Source: Struthio camelus (Eukaryota > Chordata > Aves > Struthioniformes > Struthionidae). From it: a stretch of DNA of 64,000 nt. The notes below the pieces were generated by a model. The model searched no databases. It had not been told where the DNA came from and saw only the letters and a program-made list of their open reading frames with translations. Both the position numbers and the translations under genes were made by a program. Numbering within the stretch: position 1 is the stretch's first letter; the number at the start of each line of letters is the position of its first letter. The DNA lies in NCBI RefSeq assembly GCF_040807025.1, contig NC_090981.1:46315817-46379816 (forward strand), given 5' to 3'. Shown here one piece after another: positions 43,601-55,900 of the stretch.

Positions 43601-45479
43601 ACCTACCTCAACTTCAAACCTAAATTCTTCTTAATTTCTTTTGTAACATTTGTTAAACATTATTGTCAAATTTAAGTCTAGATTTATGGGTTTTTTTTAA
43701 TTTAAATTGCAAATGATGTTAAATTTTATCACTAATGTTGTAACATTACCTTTGCCTTTTACACATGAATTTTAGTGTATATTATCCTCTCTGGAGGGTC
43801 TCATTCAGGACTGCTATCTGTGATTTCTTTTTATTTATTTCTGTATTTATAGGAAATATAACACAACATTCTACAGGCTATTTTTGTGTCAGCAGTTTGG
43901 GATCATCTTGCAATCACAGAATTATGTAAATGTTTAGCTACATTAGTTAAGACTTGGTAGTCCTTGCCTTCTACAGGATTTAGACAAATATTATCCACAG
44001 TTTGTATTCGGTGTACTTCACCTTAAGCAAACCTGCATTCCATTTATCTTAGATTAGACTTTGTAATGTAATCATTCTACATTCAAGAACAGCAGTTTCA
44101 ATATAGCAAGCTAGCTATTCTGTAATTGCTCTTGATATAGAAACCCTCATAAAAACTGTGGGCACTGTAGTAAAGATACGAATGCAATCAGGAACTTCTT
44201 ACTGTACAAGATGTGTAATCCCTGTGGCTTGCCTGAGCATGAGTAAAACAACTGCAAGTTGCTAGCCAGTAATATGAAATCATAAATTGATTAAGCTTTA
44301 GTTGAAAATGCCAGTAGTACAACTAGTCTGTAAACTGAATTCTGGAACTTAACACAGGCTAACAAAGAACAGGAACTTTTTTTTTTCTCCTACCTTGAAG
44401 TATATTCCAAAAGACATTTGGATATATATATAGTACTGAAATTCAGTATTAGATTTAGACAGCCTATCTGATCATGCAGATAGATTACTGCAGAATCGAT
44501 GATCCATACTGTGCCCACTGTCTTTAATACATTCTGACAAGAAAAATACCTTCAGATGTCTGTCTCTCCAGCTAGAGTGGAAGTAAGCTGTGGCTATACA
44601 TATCATTCTAGCCATCCGCAAATAAAGTCTGAAAACTGTGAAGTTCTCCAAAAACTGTTGAGTAACATGGTAGAGGGGTTTTCACTTATTTGAAATAGAG
44701 GAGCTGATGGAGCTCCAAATCACTTCTAATGGATTTGTTCCTTTTTAAAAAAAGAAGTCCTGTCTCATTTCAGGAATACAGTCCCTAAATCATTTCTACA
44801 AGCATGTATTTGTTAAAATATATACTTTACATAATTGTCTTATGCATGCCTGTGTTGCAATGCACTGAACATGAATTTCCACTCCAATCACATGCATAAA
44901 CATGCACGGTGCCAGCACAGTCTGGCAGACTTAGTGGAAACGTGTTACTGAATAAAGAAAACAAGGCTGTGTGCAAATTATGCTTTTATACTGATAACAG
45001 AATACAAATCAAAAAGGATTTTCACTAGATCATGAATAGGCACATCTGTTGCATGTGTCCCTGCTGAAGTTTTTGCAACCTCCTACTGAGGTGCTAACGA
45101 TACTCAAAATAAGACTACAAATAATTTAAAATATTCTCCCTATTTTACAAAGTGACTGGACTAGTTTTGCTACGACTGAAGGTGACATATGAGAAAGGAA
45201 ATTTAACTCTAAAAATATGCCTCAACAAATAATATGCAAGCTACGATAACTACTTATAAAAGTGCTCATGTAAGATTAAGTTACCTAAAATTAAGTGTAT
45301 CATCAGATGTACCAAGGTCATTTTGACCCTGTCACTTGTTTCTGATATGGCGAGCAGCAGATAGACAGATCTATTGAAAGAGTGTAAGAAAAAAGGAAAG
45401 TACAGACTGACACCTTCCCATATATGTCCATGCAGCAACTGGCAGTTCAGGGCCCCTGTGATTTGGAAGCTGTGCTCAG

Positions 45480-46410
45480 GACGCTTGTGTTAAAAAGTCA
45501 CTGATAGGACCTTCTTGCTGTAAATTTGTCCAACTGCATCTTTAACCCCCTTACACTTTTGACATCCAAAATATTCAATGGCAATGAGTTTCTTGATTTA
45601 AGTAAGTGCTTTGTGAAAAGATATTTCCTTTTGTATATATGCAGCCTATTGTCTTATACATTCATTCACTATTCCCTAGGTGTGTCTAGATTAACATTTT
45701 CATTTGGAGCAGGATGTATACTTTTGAACTAGATCTCATATTGCTGCCACTTACTGCACTTTGTGTCATGTCGTGGAGTGGTCTCAGAGCAAATAAATTG
45801 GACTAATTTCAGGTGAAACTAAACCAGAAGATAAGCTCCAGGAACTGAAGTAACTCAAGTAATGTGCTCCAACACCACCAATGGTCATCCAGCCTATGGG
45901 ATCAGAAATAAGTCATCACTTTGTCCCCTGAAATGCCAATCTGGTCCTGAGCACCATTTGTTTTGCCCTACCTATTATGGCTCTACTAACTGCTTATGTA
46001 AAGAGAGGGCTTCTGAGAGCTATTGAACAACCTTTCCTAAAAACACCTTTACGCCACTCGTAATTTCACAGACCTCTTGTATCTGCCTCCTGTAATACCC
46101 TTTCCAGACTAATATGTAGTAGACTACCTTTAGCTTCCATACCCTCAGATCATCCTTTCTGTGTTACAGAAAGATGCTTCACCCTGCTTTATCTTTCTTT
46201 GAGATGATGTAATCAAAACTCTATGCAGCACTGAAGATGTGGGACCATCAGAGATCTATACAATGATAAAATGTCTTCATTTTTGTTATGTTCCTAATAA
46301 TTCCTACTTACTTTTTTGACTATGTTTTCAGAAAACCAAAGCACTTCCCAGATCTCTTAAGCGGTCATAGCTAATTTACAGCTCCTCATTGTAAATATTA
46401 TATATTATGG
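45480..46410 (-). mobile_element. Ancient CR1-like LINE fragment
   Basis: The wording resembles old avian CR1 subfamilies in antisense: GACATCCAAAATATTC with a GTGAAAAGATATTTCC stretch, and later CACTTCCCAGATCTCTTAAG with AGCTAATTTACAGC. Coding frames are gone. It lies directly next to younger CR1 copies in the same orientation. Edges are approximate. Confidence 0.6.
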
Positions 46411-46524
46411 AGTCTGCATAGGCTCTATGGGCAACTGCTCCTCCACTTGACTGTCTGCATGGTGAGAAATTTCTTCTTACATGCAGTCTGGTGCCTCTTG
46501 TCCTCCTACCATGCACTACTGTGA

Positions 46525-47400
46525 ACACAATCACAGAATGGTTGAGGTTGGAAGGGACCTCTGGAGATCATCTGGTCCAATCTCCCTGCTCAAGCAGGGT
46601 CACCTAGAGCACGTTGCCCAGGATCGCATCCAGGCGGCTTTGGAATATCTCCAGGGAAGGAGACTCCACAGTCTCTCTGGGCAACCTCTGCCAGTGCTCT
46701 GTCACCCTCACAGGAAAGAAGTTTTTCCTCATGTTCAGATGGAACTTCCTGTGTTCCAGTTTCTGCCCGTTGCCTCTTGTCTTGTCCCTGGGAACCTCTG
46801 AGAAGAGACTGGCCCCATCCTCTTGACATATACTTGTACACACTTGTACCCTTCAGATACTTGTACGCACTGATCAGATCTCCTCTCAGTCTTCTCTTCT
46901 CCAGGCTCAACAGGCCCAGCTCTCTCAGCCTTTCCTCATAGGAGAGAAGCTCTGGTCCCTTAATCATCTTAGTCGCCCTTCACTGGACTTGCTCCAAGAG
47001 CTCCATGTCTCTCTTGTAATGGGGAGCCCAGAACTGGACACAGGACTCCAGGTGAGGCCTCACCAGGGCTGAGCACAGGGGGATAGATCACCTCCCTCGT
47101 CCTGCTGGCAACACTCTTCCTAATGCACCCCAGGATACCACTGGCCTTCTTGGCCCCAAGGGCACATTGCTGGCTCATAGTCAACTAGCTGTCCACCAGG
47201 ACTCCCAGGTCCTCTGCAGAGCTGCCTTCCAGCAGGTCAACCCCCAACCTGTACTGCTGCATGGGGTTATTCCTTCTTGGGTGCAGGACCCTGGACTTTC
47301 CTTTGCTGAACTTCAGGAGGTTCCTCTCTGCCCATTCCTCCAGCGTGTTGAGGTCTCTAAACAATTGGCTCTGTCCTCTTGAAAGCCTCCCTGTAGGTCT
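46525..47400 (-). mobile_element. CR1 LINE fragment with 3' end
   Basis: The left edge starts with the reverse complement of the classic CR1 3' end (CAGAATGGTTGAGGTTGGAA). Reading leftwards on the minus strand, the piece gives MSQQCALGAKKASGILGCI, then [20 protein letters not shown] and [12 protein letters not shown] with frame breaks. It is a 5'-truncated copy whose reverse-transcriptase C-terminal region is moderately preserved. Confidence 0.92.
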
Positions 47401-48075
47401 GGGAAGGTAGCTCTAAGGCCTGCCACAAAGCCTTCCCTTCCCCAGACTAAACAAGCCCAGTTCCTTCAGCCTCTCTTCATAGGAAAAGTTGCTTCAGGCC
47501 CTGAGCATCCTGGTGTCCCTCCACTAACCTTGCTCCAATTTAGCAATGTCTTTTCTGCACTGGGGCCCAAAATTGGATGCAGGATTCTCGATACGGTCTG
47601 CTGAGTGCTCAGGAGTGGGGGATAATCGTTTCCCTCAATCTATTGTCTGTGCTCCAGTTCATGCAGCCCAAGATGCTGTTGGCCACCTTTGCTGCCAGGG
47701 CATAGTGCCAGCTTATGCTCAGCTTGCTCTCCATGAGGACGCCCAGAGAGCTGCTCCCCAGACAGTGCCCAGCCTGTGTGGAGGCCAAGGCCTCCTTTGC
47801 ATGTACAAGACAGCATTTGTCCTTGCTGAATTTCCTGAGGTTCCCATCAGCCCATTTCTCCAGCTTGTCTAGGTCTCTCTGAATAGCAGGCCTGCCCAGG
47901 GGTCTATCAACTGTTCCTTCTATTTTTTTGTCATCTGCAAACTTGATGAGAGAGCGCTCGTTGCCTCCTCTAAATCGCCAGTAAAGATAACTCTTAGCTG
48001 TCAAGTTCATATTTACTATCATCAGTGAACTGAATAATTTAGTATCATTAGTAAACTTTATCAGCTCATTATGCG
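47401..48075 (-). mobile_element. Second CR1 LINE fragment, same orientation
   Basis: This covers reverse-transcriptase C-terminal sequence again, so it is a separate copy: SLIKFADDKKIEGTV, then PAIQRDLDKLEKWADGNL and LAAKVANSILGCM. Its 3' end is missing where it abuts the first copy. Between 47,985 and 48,075 a further LIKFTNDTKLFSSL occurs. That duplicates the FADD segment and implies a third remnant or an internal duplication. Confidence 0.85.
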
Positions 48076-48689
48076 TCTCTTTTCCTAACCACATATCAGT
48101 ATGCTGACCTACATGGACTGCAGTGGGATTCCAACGACAATCCACTGTAGTTTGCTAAATGTTCTTTTCCATTGTATTTTCTATCATATTTTCCATATAT
48201 ATTGTCTTGGTGTGGTTTTATTTTTAGGTAGGCTGCTGAAAGAGGCCTTTATTTGCCTGTTTCACTATTTCCCACATGAAGTTTACCAGTGTTTGGCCTG
48301 TATTCGTTTCAAGGACACAGTGTTTCCACACTGCTTTCACAGAGGAGGTATTATCCCAAACTTCCTGCATGCCTACCAGCCTTCCCCAGTGTGTGTGCAA
48401 GCTGTATCATATTCTGGTTATGCTAATATAACAGCTAAATTGCAAGATTTGCTAGTTAAAATGAATTATAACTCCTATATTTCCAACAACAGAAAAGAGC
48501 ATATATTACCAGAAAGATTTCTGAGAGGATGGCAGTCATCCTGTGTGAATGCCTGCAAACGTGTCACACTGATTTCCCAGTCTCCTGTCCTAACCCCTAA
48601 CTCAGTCTGAAACTCTCTACCAAACTCAAGTGTCAAAGGCATCCAGTTCCTTCCCAAAACCAAGGCCACTCAGGCCAGTCACTGCCCTT

Positions 48690-49080
48690 CTCAGAGCCAG
48701 AGTTTTCTCCTTCTCCTAACCCAAAACCTCCCTACCCTCCTACCTCAGATACCTCAGCTGCACAAACCTATTGTTTCAGAGATCAAAATCTCATTCTTTT
48801 CTACAGCCCTCAACTTCCAAACTCCTCTTGCCCCAGAATCCACATCAGAACTTCCAGTTTTCCTACACTCACACTTCTACCATCCTGTTTCAAGGCCTTT
48901 CTCATTGCAAAGCCCAACCATCTTCCCAAACCTCATTACCCATCCTACCCATCCTACTCTCCTCTCACCTTCCCTCTGCTTTCTTTGGGTACTTCTCAAC
49001 TCTTGCCCTTCTAGGCCCACCTGTGGGCTCTCACTAGCTGCCAGCATCTCCATGTGTGACTAAACTTACATGATGGCCTG
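48690..49080. other. C/T-rich, G-poor block
   Basis: About 390 bases on the plus strand are dominated by C, T and A with very few G, for example CATCCTACCCATCCTACTCT at 48,940-48,959. No tandem unit is strict and no coding family is seen in the 88-codon frame inside it. Confidence 0.55.
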
Positions 49081-50121
49081 GAACATCTTTCTACCCCTTT
49101 TCCTCCCCTCAAAAAATCAAAAGTCATACTTTCTGCTAGCAGATAGGCTTTAAAAAAAAACATACTACAAGTGAAAACTACATTTAAGTTGGACATCAGC
49201 CTTACCTGAAACCATTTTTATATTCACTCTCATGTCTGTTTTACTGGTTGTAGGGCTTTTGGAGTTTAAATGTTGAAATCTGCAACAGTCCCAGACAGAT
49301 AAATTGTGCATGAGCAGTTATGGCCACATGCGGCAAACCTGATCGGTTGAACTCACTGTGCATGTGATGCAGAGGCCCTCTGTGCATGAAAAAAATCAAG
49401 CGTGCAGCCAATTTACCTGGCAGTGCACAGTAATTGCTTTTTAGGATGTCCAACAACCTTGTCTGCCAAAGGTCTAGAAAAGCAACCGATTACTGTGCAA
49501 ATTTGTAGAAGACCTGCCCTGAAGCCTTTTGTATGGGACACAAGATTTGATTGTATAAGGGCATCCCTTCTTAGAAGTGAGAGCGGTTAGGAGCTACTGG
49601 TCTCCATTGTAATAACTAGCTTTTTTTTTTTGACATCCTAAGGCATGTGACATAAGAAGAAGATCTTGAAACTACAGACAAAACAATGCAGAAATCCCAA
49701 AATGTGATAATGGCACTAACTGACACACATTTCATCAGTTGAAGCAAGTGGTTTCTAAGAATTGTAGTCCTAAACAATCAACTCTGAGCCAAATAGTGCT
49801 TCTTGCTGATCAATGTCAGCATGACTACTGGCACTTCTATCTAAGAGTCATCAGTACTTTCATCTTAAAAATTCATAAATCCTAAATGGATTGGGATTAG
49901 AACATACATAATAAACCAGAAATCATTTAGCACTTAAAAGAAGGAAATACAAGATACAAGTTCTTGCAGTAGTCAGAGTTCTTACAGATAGTAACTTCAT
50001 ACTGCTCTTTCAATATTTTTTCCAACGTTAGAAATATGATCATCTATTCTGTTTTTTGTAGCTATTCTCTGACTTTTCTACATATATGTATAATCAAAAA
50101 AGCCTGTGTTTTAAGCTTACA

Positions 50122-50170
50122 TACAATAATACACAAAAGTATTGTAAAAAATACAATAATACACAAAAGT
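50122..50170. repeat. Short direct repeat
   Basis: The 19-bp unit ATACAATAATACACAAAAG occurs twice, separated by about a dozen bases of A/T-rich spacer. Confidence 0.75.
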
Positions 50171-52872
50171 CCTGCTTGAATTCAGCATTCATTTGGGCCC
50201 TTATTGTTAATCACTACAATAACATCTCTTAGGCGTTCAAGACAGAAAGGAAGCAACTTCTCATTTGAAGTTTGCTTTCTGAAATATTGCTGTTTGAAAT
50301 ATCAATCAAAATTACAAATGTTTAAAATTGACAAAGAATTTACAGTTTTACACTGGACAAGAAATAAAGATGAGATTTTTTCAAACAAAGCAAGTTGGAA
50401 CTCAGTGGGGATTATTATTTGCAATTAAAATGTTTGCAAAGCAACTCTTCCTACTATTAGTTTGAATTCAAAAACATAAATTATGAGATGTCTCTCTCAT
50501 AAATTAACAATACCCTGAATATTAAATAAACAACCAAATAAAAATGTGTGAAGACTGTTACCTCTTGCTATTTTACAGATTAACAGTTCAGCTCTTACTG
50601 ATTAAAACACAAACCATAAAGCTAGCTAATATATCTCATCAAAGAATCAGGTTACTAGAAAGGAAAAACAAGTAAGAGAAAGCTTTAGAAAGGAATAATT
50701 AAATCTATAAAACTACATTAAATGCATGCATGCACATTTTAATATTTGGTATTTCACATAACTAAGATATTGCTAATTTTTAAAATATGAAATTGTATTT
50801 ATCAACTTTATGAAAACCATTCAACTCCTACTGTGCCTAATCCCCCTCACAAATTCAGAGCAAAGCTAGAACAACGTGTGTTTTCTATCTTGGGCTGTTT
50901 ATTTCCCTGGAAGTAAATGAATCAGGAAGCAACAGGACTGTGGGAGGGCAGAATAAGCTTAGAAAGCATACTCTCTCTGTCCAGACATCTGTGACTATTT
51001 TATAATTATCGATATTCAAATATAAGCTAATTGGCTAGTCTAAGTGCTGGGATGCATACTAAATCTGGGGTAACTAATCTCATGTTTCATGATATAAAAG
51101 TCATTTGACCGTGGTAGTCAGGAAGGAATTCTGATGGCCAGGCTGCAAATGGAATTTTTTTTAAGTGACCAAGTGCATTATTTGCTTTTTCTACCTTCCT
51201 CTAAACCATAACACACTAAACACCAAACGGGCAGGATGTCATATAACAGTTTTTAAAAATGACTTACAGCGAAACCTGTTCTCCTACTTTAAAACTGGAT
51301 CACTTTATTTCAAAATTAAAAGGAGGATGATGAAATGAAAATAATATACGATGATTTAAATACATATCCTTGCTTTTCAGGGTGCAACCTAGCCCTGTGT
51401 GTAAACGAAACATTGGCTCCTTTAACTCGCTTCTCCTTCACCATCCCTGCTCTTCCTGACCACAGCCCACATAGTATTGCAGACTGACACCAGGAAATGA
51501 GGCTGCGTGCTCTCCCTGTGAGAGCCTGTCAGGGATCTACACACACAGTTTACGTACGCTCTAGACGATGACATGTCTTCCTTTCCTTTTACAGTGCACA
51601 CTTTTCCCACAGTAAGTTTTCCATATGCATGTTGATGTCATACATATTACGCTTACTGTAATTTTCATATGTTTGCCCTTGAAGTGGGGGGTTTTAGTCA
51701 CATTTATTTTCATTTTCATGTTGGTGAACTGTATCCTAACAGTGAATTTAGCTTGTGGATACCTCTCCTTGCCATGACTGTGCAGACAAGCAAAAACAGG
51801 CAAACTCAAATAGCAACTTGAACTATTTAATCCTTCTGTGGCAAGTGCACTAATAACCAACCTGAAAAAGTAATTTTAAGAAGTATTCAGAATATTTTGA
51901 ATCTATTAATTTTCTTATCAATTTTTTATCTGTTGTCTATTTCTCTTCCATTGTCTCTTCACTGACTAAACCTTAATTTTTCTTCACAGTCTCAAACTTT
52001 GTTCATTCTCAGCACCCTCTTTCATCATTCCTCCTCCCTTATCACTGAACACTTCTAAAAATCATGTTGCAAAAACATTTTTTTTCTTCAAGTTTGCCAT
52101 CTCCCAGCTGAACCAATTCTGTATTTCATCTATCATCAATTCTTGCTGAAAAATTCCTTTGCATCATACTTTTGTATCATATTTCTGTAATGACATAATT
52201 AGTTTCATTCCTCCCCTACAACTACTCCCTAGCTACTTACTGGCCTTCTAGTTTCTTTTGTTCAGACAGCTGCCATACAAAACGCATAGAGGCAAAAGCT
52301 ATTGACATCTATAGGTTGGTTTAAAATATAAGTCAAATAGTGAATAAGGATAAAATAGTATTACAAGCAACACCACACCGATTGTCTCTGGTGCGAATAC
52401 TACTTGGCACACTCCTCAATCCTCTTTAGATGCCTGGTTCTTCAATTGCATGATTGCTATATTTTGTTTAAAAATTACTTTCATTCTTTAAGTATATTGA
52501 AATTTCAATTTAATATTGCAAATCATTTAACAAAAACTTCACAGAGTTTTGCTGTATACTACTGTCCATGAGCCTTTCAGTGCTTAAGATTTTAATGTTT
52601 AAGCCAATTTTAGTGGAATACTGTTACGGTAAGAGTAATATAAATACTTTCTCAAAAATAAATTCATTAATTGGCTCAACTTGTCTAAAGATAGGGTCAG
52701 CCCGACAGCCGAGGTCAGATGGAATACACAGTGTCGGTGTGCCGGGGCCTCGCCACGCCGATCTAACGAGGGGAAGAGTACCTACATGAAGCCTTTAATT
52801 TACACTGGTATCTAGCTGACTGGCAGCATGCAATTCTTCATGTCCAAAATGATATAGAAATGATTTTCTTAC

Positions 52873-52998
52873 CTTCAAAAACTCTGAAAGCTTTCTTGCA
52901 GCTTGGTAGAGGCCATTTTGCAGAATTTGATCTTTGAAAGCTTTCTTTTAATTTCATATATTCCGTAGGAAAAAAAGATTTGGTAGAGTTGTTCAGTT
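52873..52998 (-). CDS. RNF180: RNF180 linker exon
   Basis: Between the acceptor TATTGTAG and the donor GTAAGA this 126-base exon reads [18 protein letters not shown], then [20 protein letters not shown] and RVFEG. It follows FFQT of the RING exon directly, and human RNF180 has the same order. The first Glu codon is completed by the G that ends the RING exon. The exon length is a multiple of three, so skipping it would keep the frame. It encodes the stretch between the RING finger and the membrane anchor. Confidence 0.95.
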
Positions 52999-55900
52999 CT
53001 ACAATAATTAATGGGAAAAAACATATATATTAATGCTGCAATTACAGCAATAATTTTCCTATGTTAATTCTACAAAATAAGATTGACTTATCTACTGTGT
53101 AATATTTTTCTGATCATTACATACCATGAGATCTCAAGTTTTTGAAAATCACATTAAAAATATCCATTTAAATCTGAAAATTATATTAAGCATGTCCAAA
53201 TACAGCAAGAACAAGTCTTAAACATGCTCTTCTAATTCTATACCTCCAGACTAAGGCATTCAGGAAAGATGATGTCAAACACTACATGAATGAAACGCAT
53301 TATAAATCAGGCTACTTAAGTTACAAGACAATGAAGACCTCTTTGAATGAATGAATCTGACTGTAATATTAATTCTCTGTTCAGGCTATATTTTGCTTTA
53401 ACATCATCAGTGAAGAACAGCTGGTAACAATGGAAGGAGATGGACAAGTCTGAAAAATTATCTGGATAATTTTTATGTACTGCGCATTAATAGGAATTAT
53501 TACTTAACATTCTTAGAATGATTAATGACACACTGGAAGAGCTGAGGAAATAGCTAGATGGATTGCAACCCCAAAATGGCAAAATGAACCTATCCATAGT
53601 CGTGTATCAATGAAAAATAGATTCAAAAGATGAACATATTATCCTACCACGGAAAAGAAGTGATTTGATGATAACAGACAGTTGCCAAGCTAACAGTTAA
53701 CAGGAAAAACTTTTAAAACCCTGATTTCAGTTGCTGGAACAAGCATTCTCCCTTCCAGCTATCATGGCTCCATTTAAATACTAATAATAGTGGTTGTTTC
53801 CACAATTCATTCTGTACCTTAAAAAAAAAAGAAAGAAAAGAGAGGCCTTCACAAATCTTTGGAAAGGCTTATGTGTTATTACTATACTTATTACTACTTT
53901 GTTGCAATTTTGCATACCTTTTTAATAATCAATGTTCATTAATTCTTGAAGAGATGAATCTTCTTCTCTGACAAATCTGAGAAAGCTAAGCTTTTTGTGA
54001 GAGCAGGCTCCAGAAAGAAAAAAAAAATCTGACTGCAAGCTACTGAGCCCCTTCGTTGCAGTAGCTCTTGCTACCTAAGAGGAAGGGATTTGTAGATTTA
54101 AAGTCAAAAATATGCTGGCCTTATTCTAAAACTTCTTTCAACGTGCCTTTCCATATTTCACCATGTCAGAATGCAGACAGAACTGGCTGCACAGCACACA
54201 GACTACAGAAATGCCCAAATGCTTCTATCTCATTATGTGAGAAGAACTGTGCTACTGCACCTATAAACCTGTGTCAGTGAAGGGAAAGAGGCCATTTTTT
54301 CTCCTAAATATAATTGGAACAAATTGCATATTTTTTCAATAGCAGTTTTCAATTTTTATGTAAGAGCTATATATGGCACTGAATATATTTTGATTAAGTA
54401 CTATCAGCATTCAGAGAAATAGCCTCTGATGAGACTCTGCTTGCCTCTTGCAGGATCAACAGAGAGTGTTTTAGTTTCCTTCTAACGGCCATAAAAATTG
54501 ACTCAATTCTTTCAACCTGATTGCCCAAATTTAACCACTGAAATCTCTGGTGAGGCATCTAATTGCTGTTTTTCAGAAAACGCAGTGACGACAACTCTTA
54601 CTGGCTTTTAGAAAGTTGCTTGGACAGGCTTTCAGGCTGGCCAGACCAGCTACCCTTCTGTATGTGACCCTTTCCTTGCCGCGTGACTGGATCTACTGTG
54701 GACAAATAGTACGCTCAATCTCTGTTTTTTAGATTTCTTACACGTGGGTGCCAGATCTGGCACTTCTGGGAAACATTTTACATGAATCAAACTGTAACCG
54801 GGATCAAAGTGCATGAGCCCATCCCAAGATCATTATTTCACCTAATATGAGAAGCATTTAAAAGATAAGAGTTCCTGGAAGTGGGTTGCTGTAATCAGAT
54901 CAAATTCCATCCTCTTTCTCAGGTGTGTCCTGGACACTCTGTCATCTGACCAGAGGTTAGTTTATCCTGAGGGGAAGGGCTTTTCGTCCTTTAAGAAAGA
55001 CGGGAATGCACCACAGACACTGCCAGCACAACCCATCTGGACTGGAACTCACCCTCAAGGGAACCAGTAGAAGAGGCTCCCTTGATGTGGGCAACAGGCC
55101 AGATTAAGTATCCTCACGAGTCACATTTGGCTTTGAAGCTCTGGATTAGGCACTCTTTTTCTTTATAGTTGGTGGTTAATGGATCTTTTTGCCTTCATCT
55201 TTTTTATTTGACTTGTTACATGCATCCTTCTATTTTAGTTATAATTCAGTTCGCAAAACTGTACTAGCTAAAAAGTGAACTTCTGCACATATCCTTAATT
55301 TTTTTTGGCATATCCTTGTAAAATAAAATGCAATTTTACAACAAAAGGACACTCAGTGAGAGAAATGAGATAGCCAGGCTGTAATATTAGTGGAAAAAAT
55401 AAAGAATGCTAGCAATTTTGCTTCCCTGGCTGCACAGACCTGTAACAGCAGTGACTTTAACATAACTTTAAAAAGACTTAATAAACCTCCTGAGTAAAAA
55501 ATATTTACTACCTTTTACATTAGTCCTGCACCATTCGTATTTCCTAATATGTTGATGTTATTAATCTCACTAAGGATATGATATCATAATCAATATTTCT
55601 TGGTTGATTTATAAGCTGTTCAACATGTTATGTATTGGCAAATTAGAAAATATTTTTCGTAACAGATGTAAAAGTAAATTTAGTGTATCTGTTTTCAAAT
55701 ATATTGCTAAGTCAAGCTTATACTCTATAAATTGTATGGAATATGCAAATAGCTGCAGTAAGGTCCTATGGATTTCTCTGATCTGAAGTTGTTAATTCTA
55801 CACACATATTGTATACTTGTTATGACTCTCTATTCTTGACACGGTATTTACAGTTTAGCCACACAAATCCATTTCCTCAGTAAAAATACATACTTTTCTA

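Larger units (their letters stand above)
40611..52872 (-). other. RNF180: RNF180 intron between linker exon and last exon
   Basis: This is 12.3 kb of mainly AT-rich intron. It contains a cluster of CR1 fragments at 45.48-48.15 kb, a C/T-rich, G-poor block at 48.69-49.08 kb, a short direct repeat near 50,122-50,170, and a small CpG-rich patch at 52,691-52,783. No additional exon is supported. Confidence 0.85.

Noticed and set aside
48101..48610. 169-codon plus-strand open frame beside the CR1 cluster
   Set aside because: Its start runs antisense to CR1 remnants. It has no recognisable domain and AT-rich codon use like the flanks.
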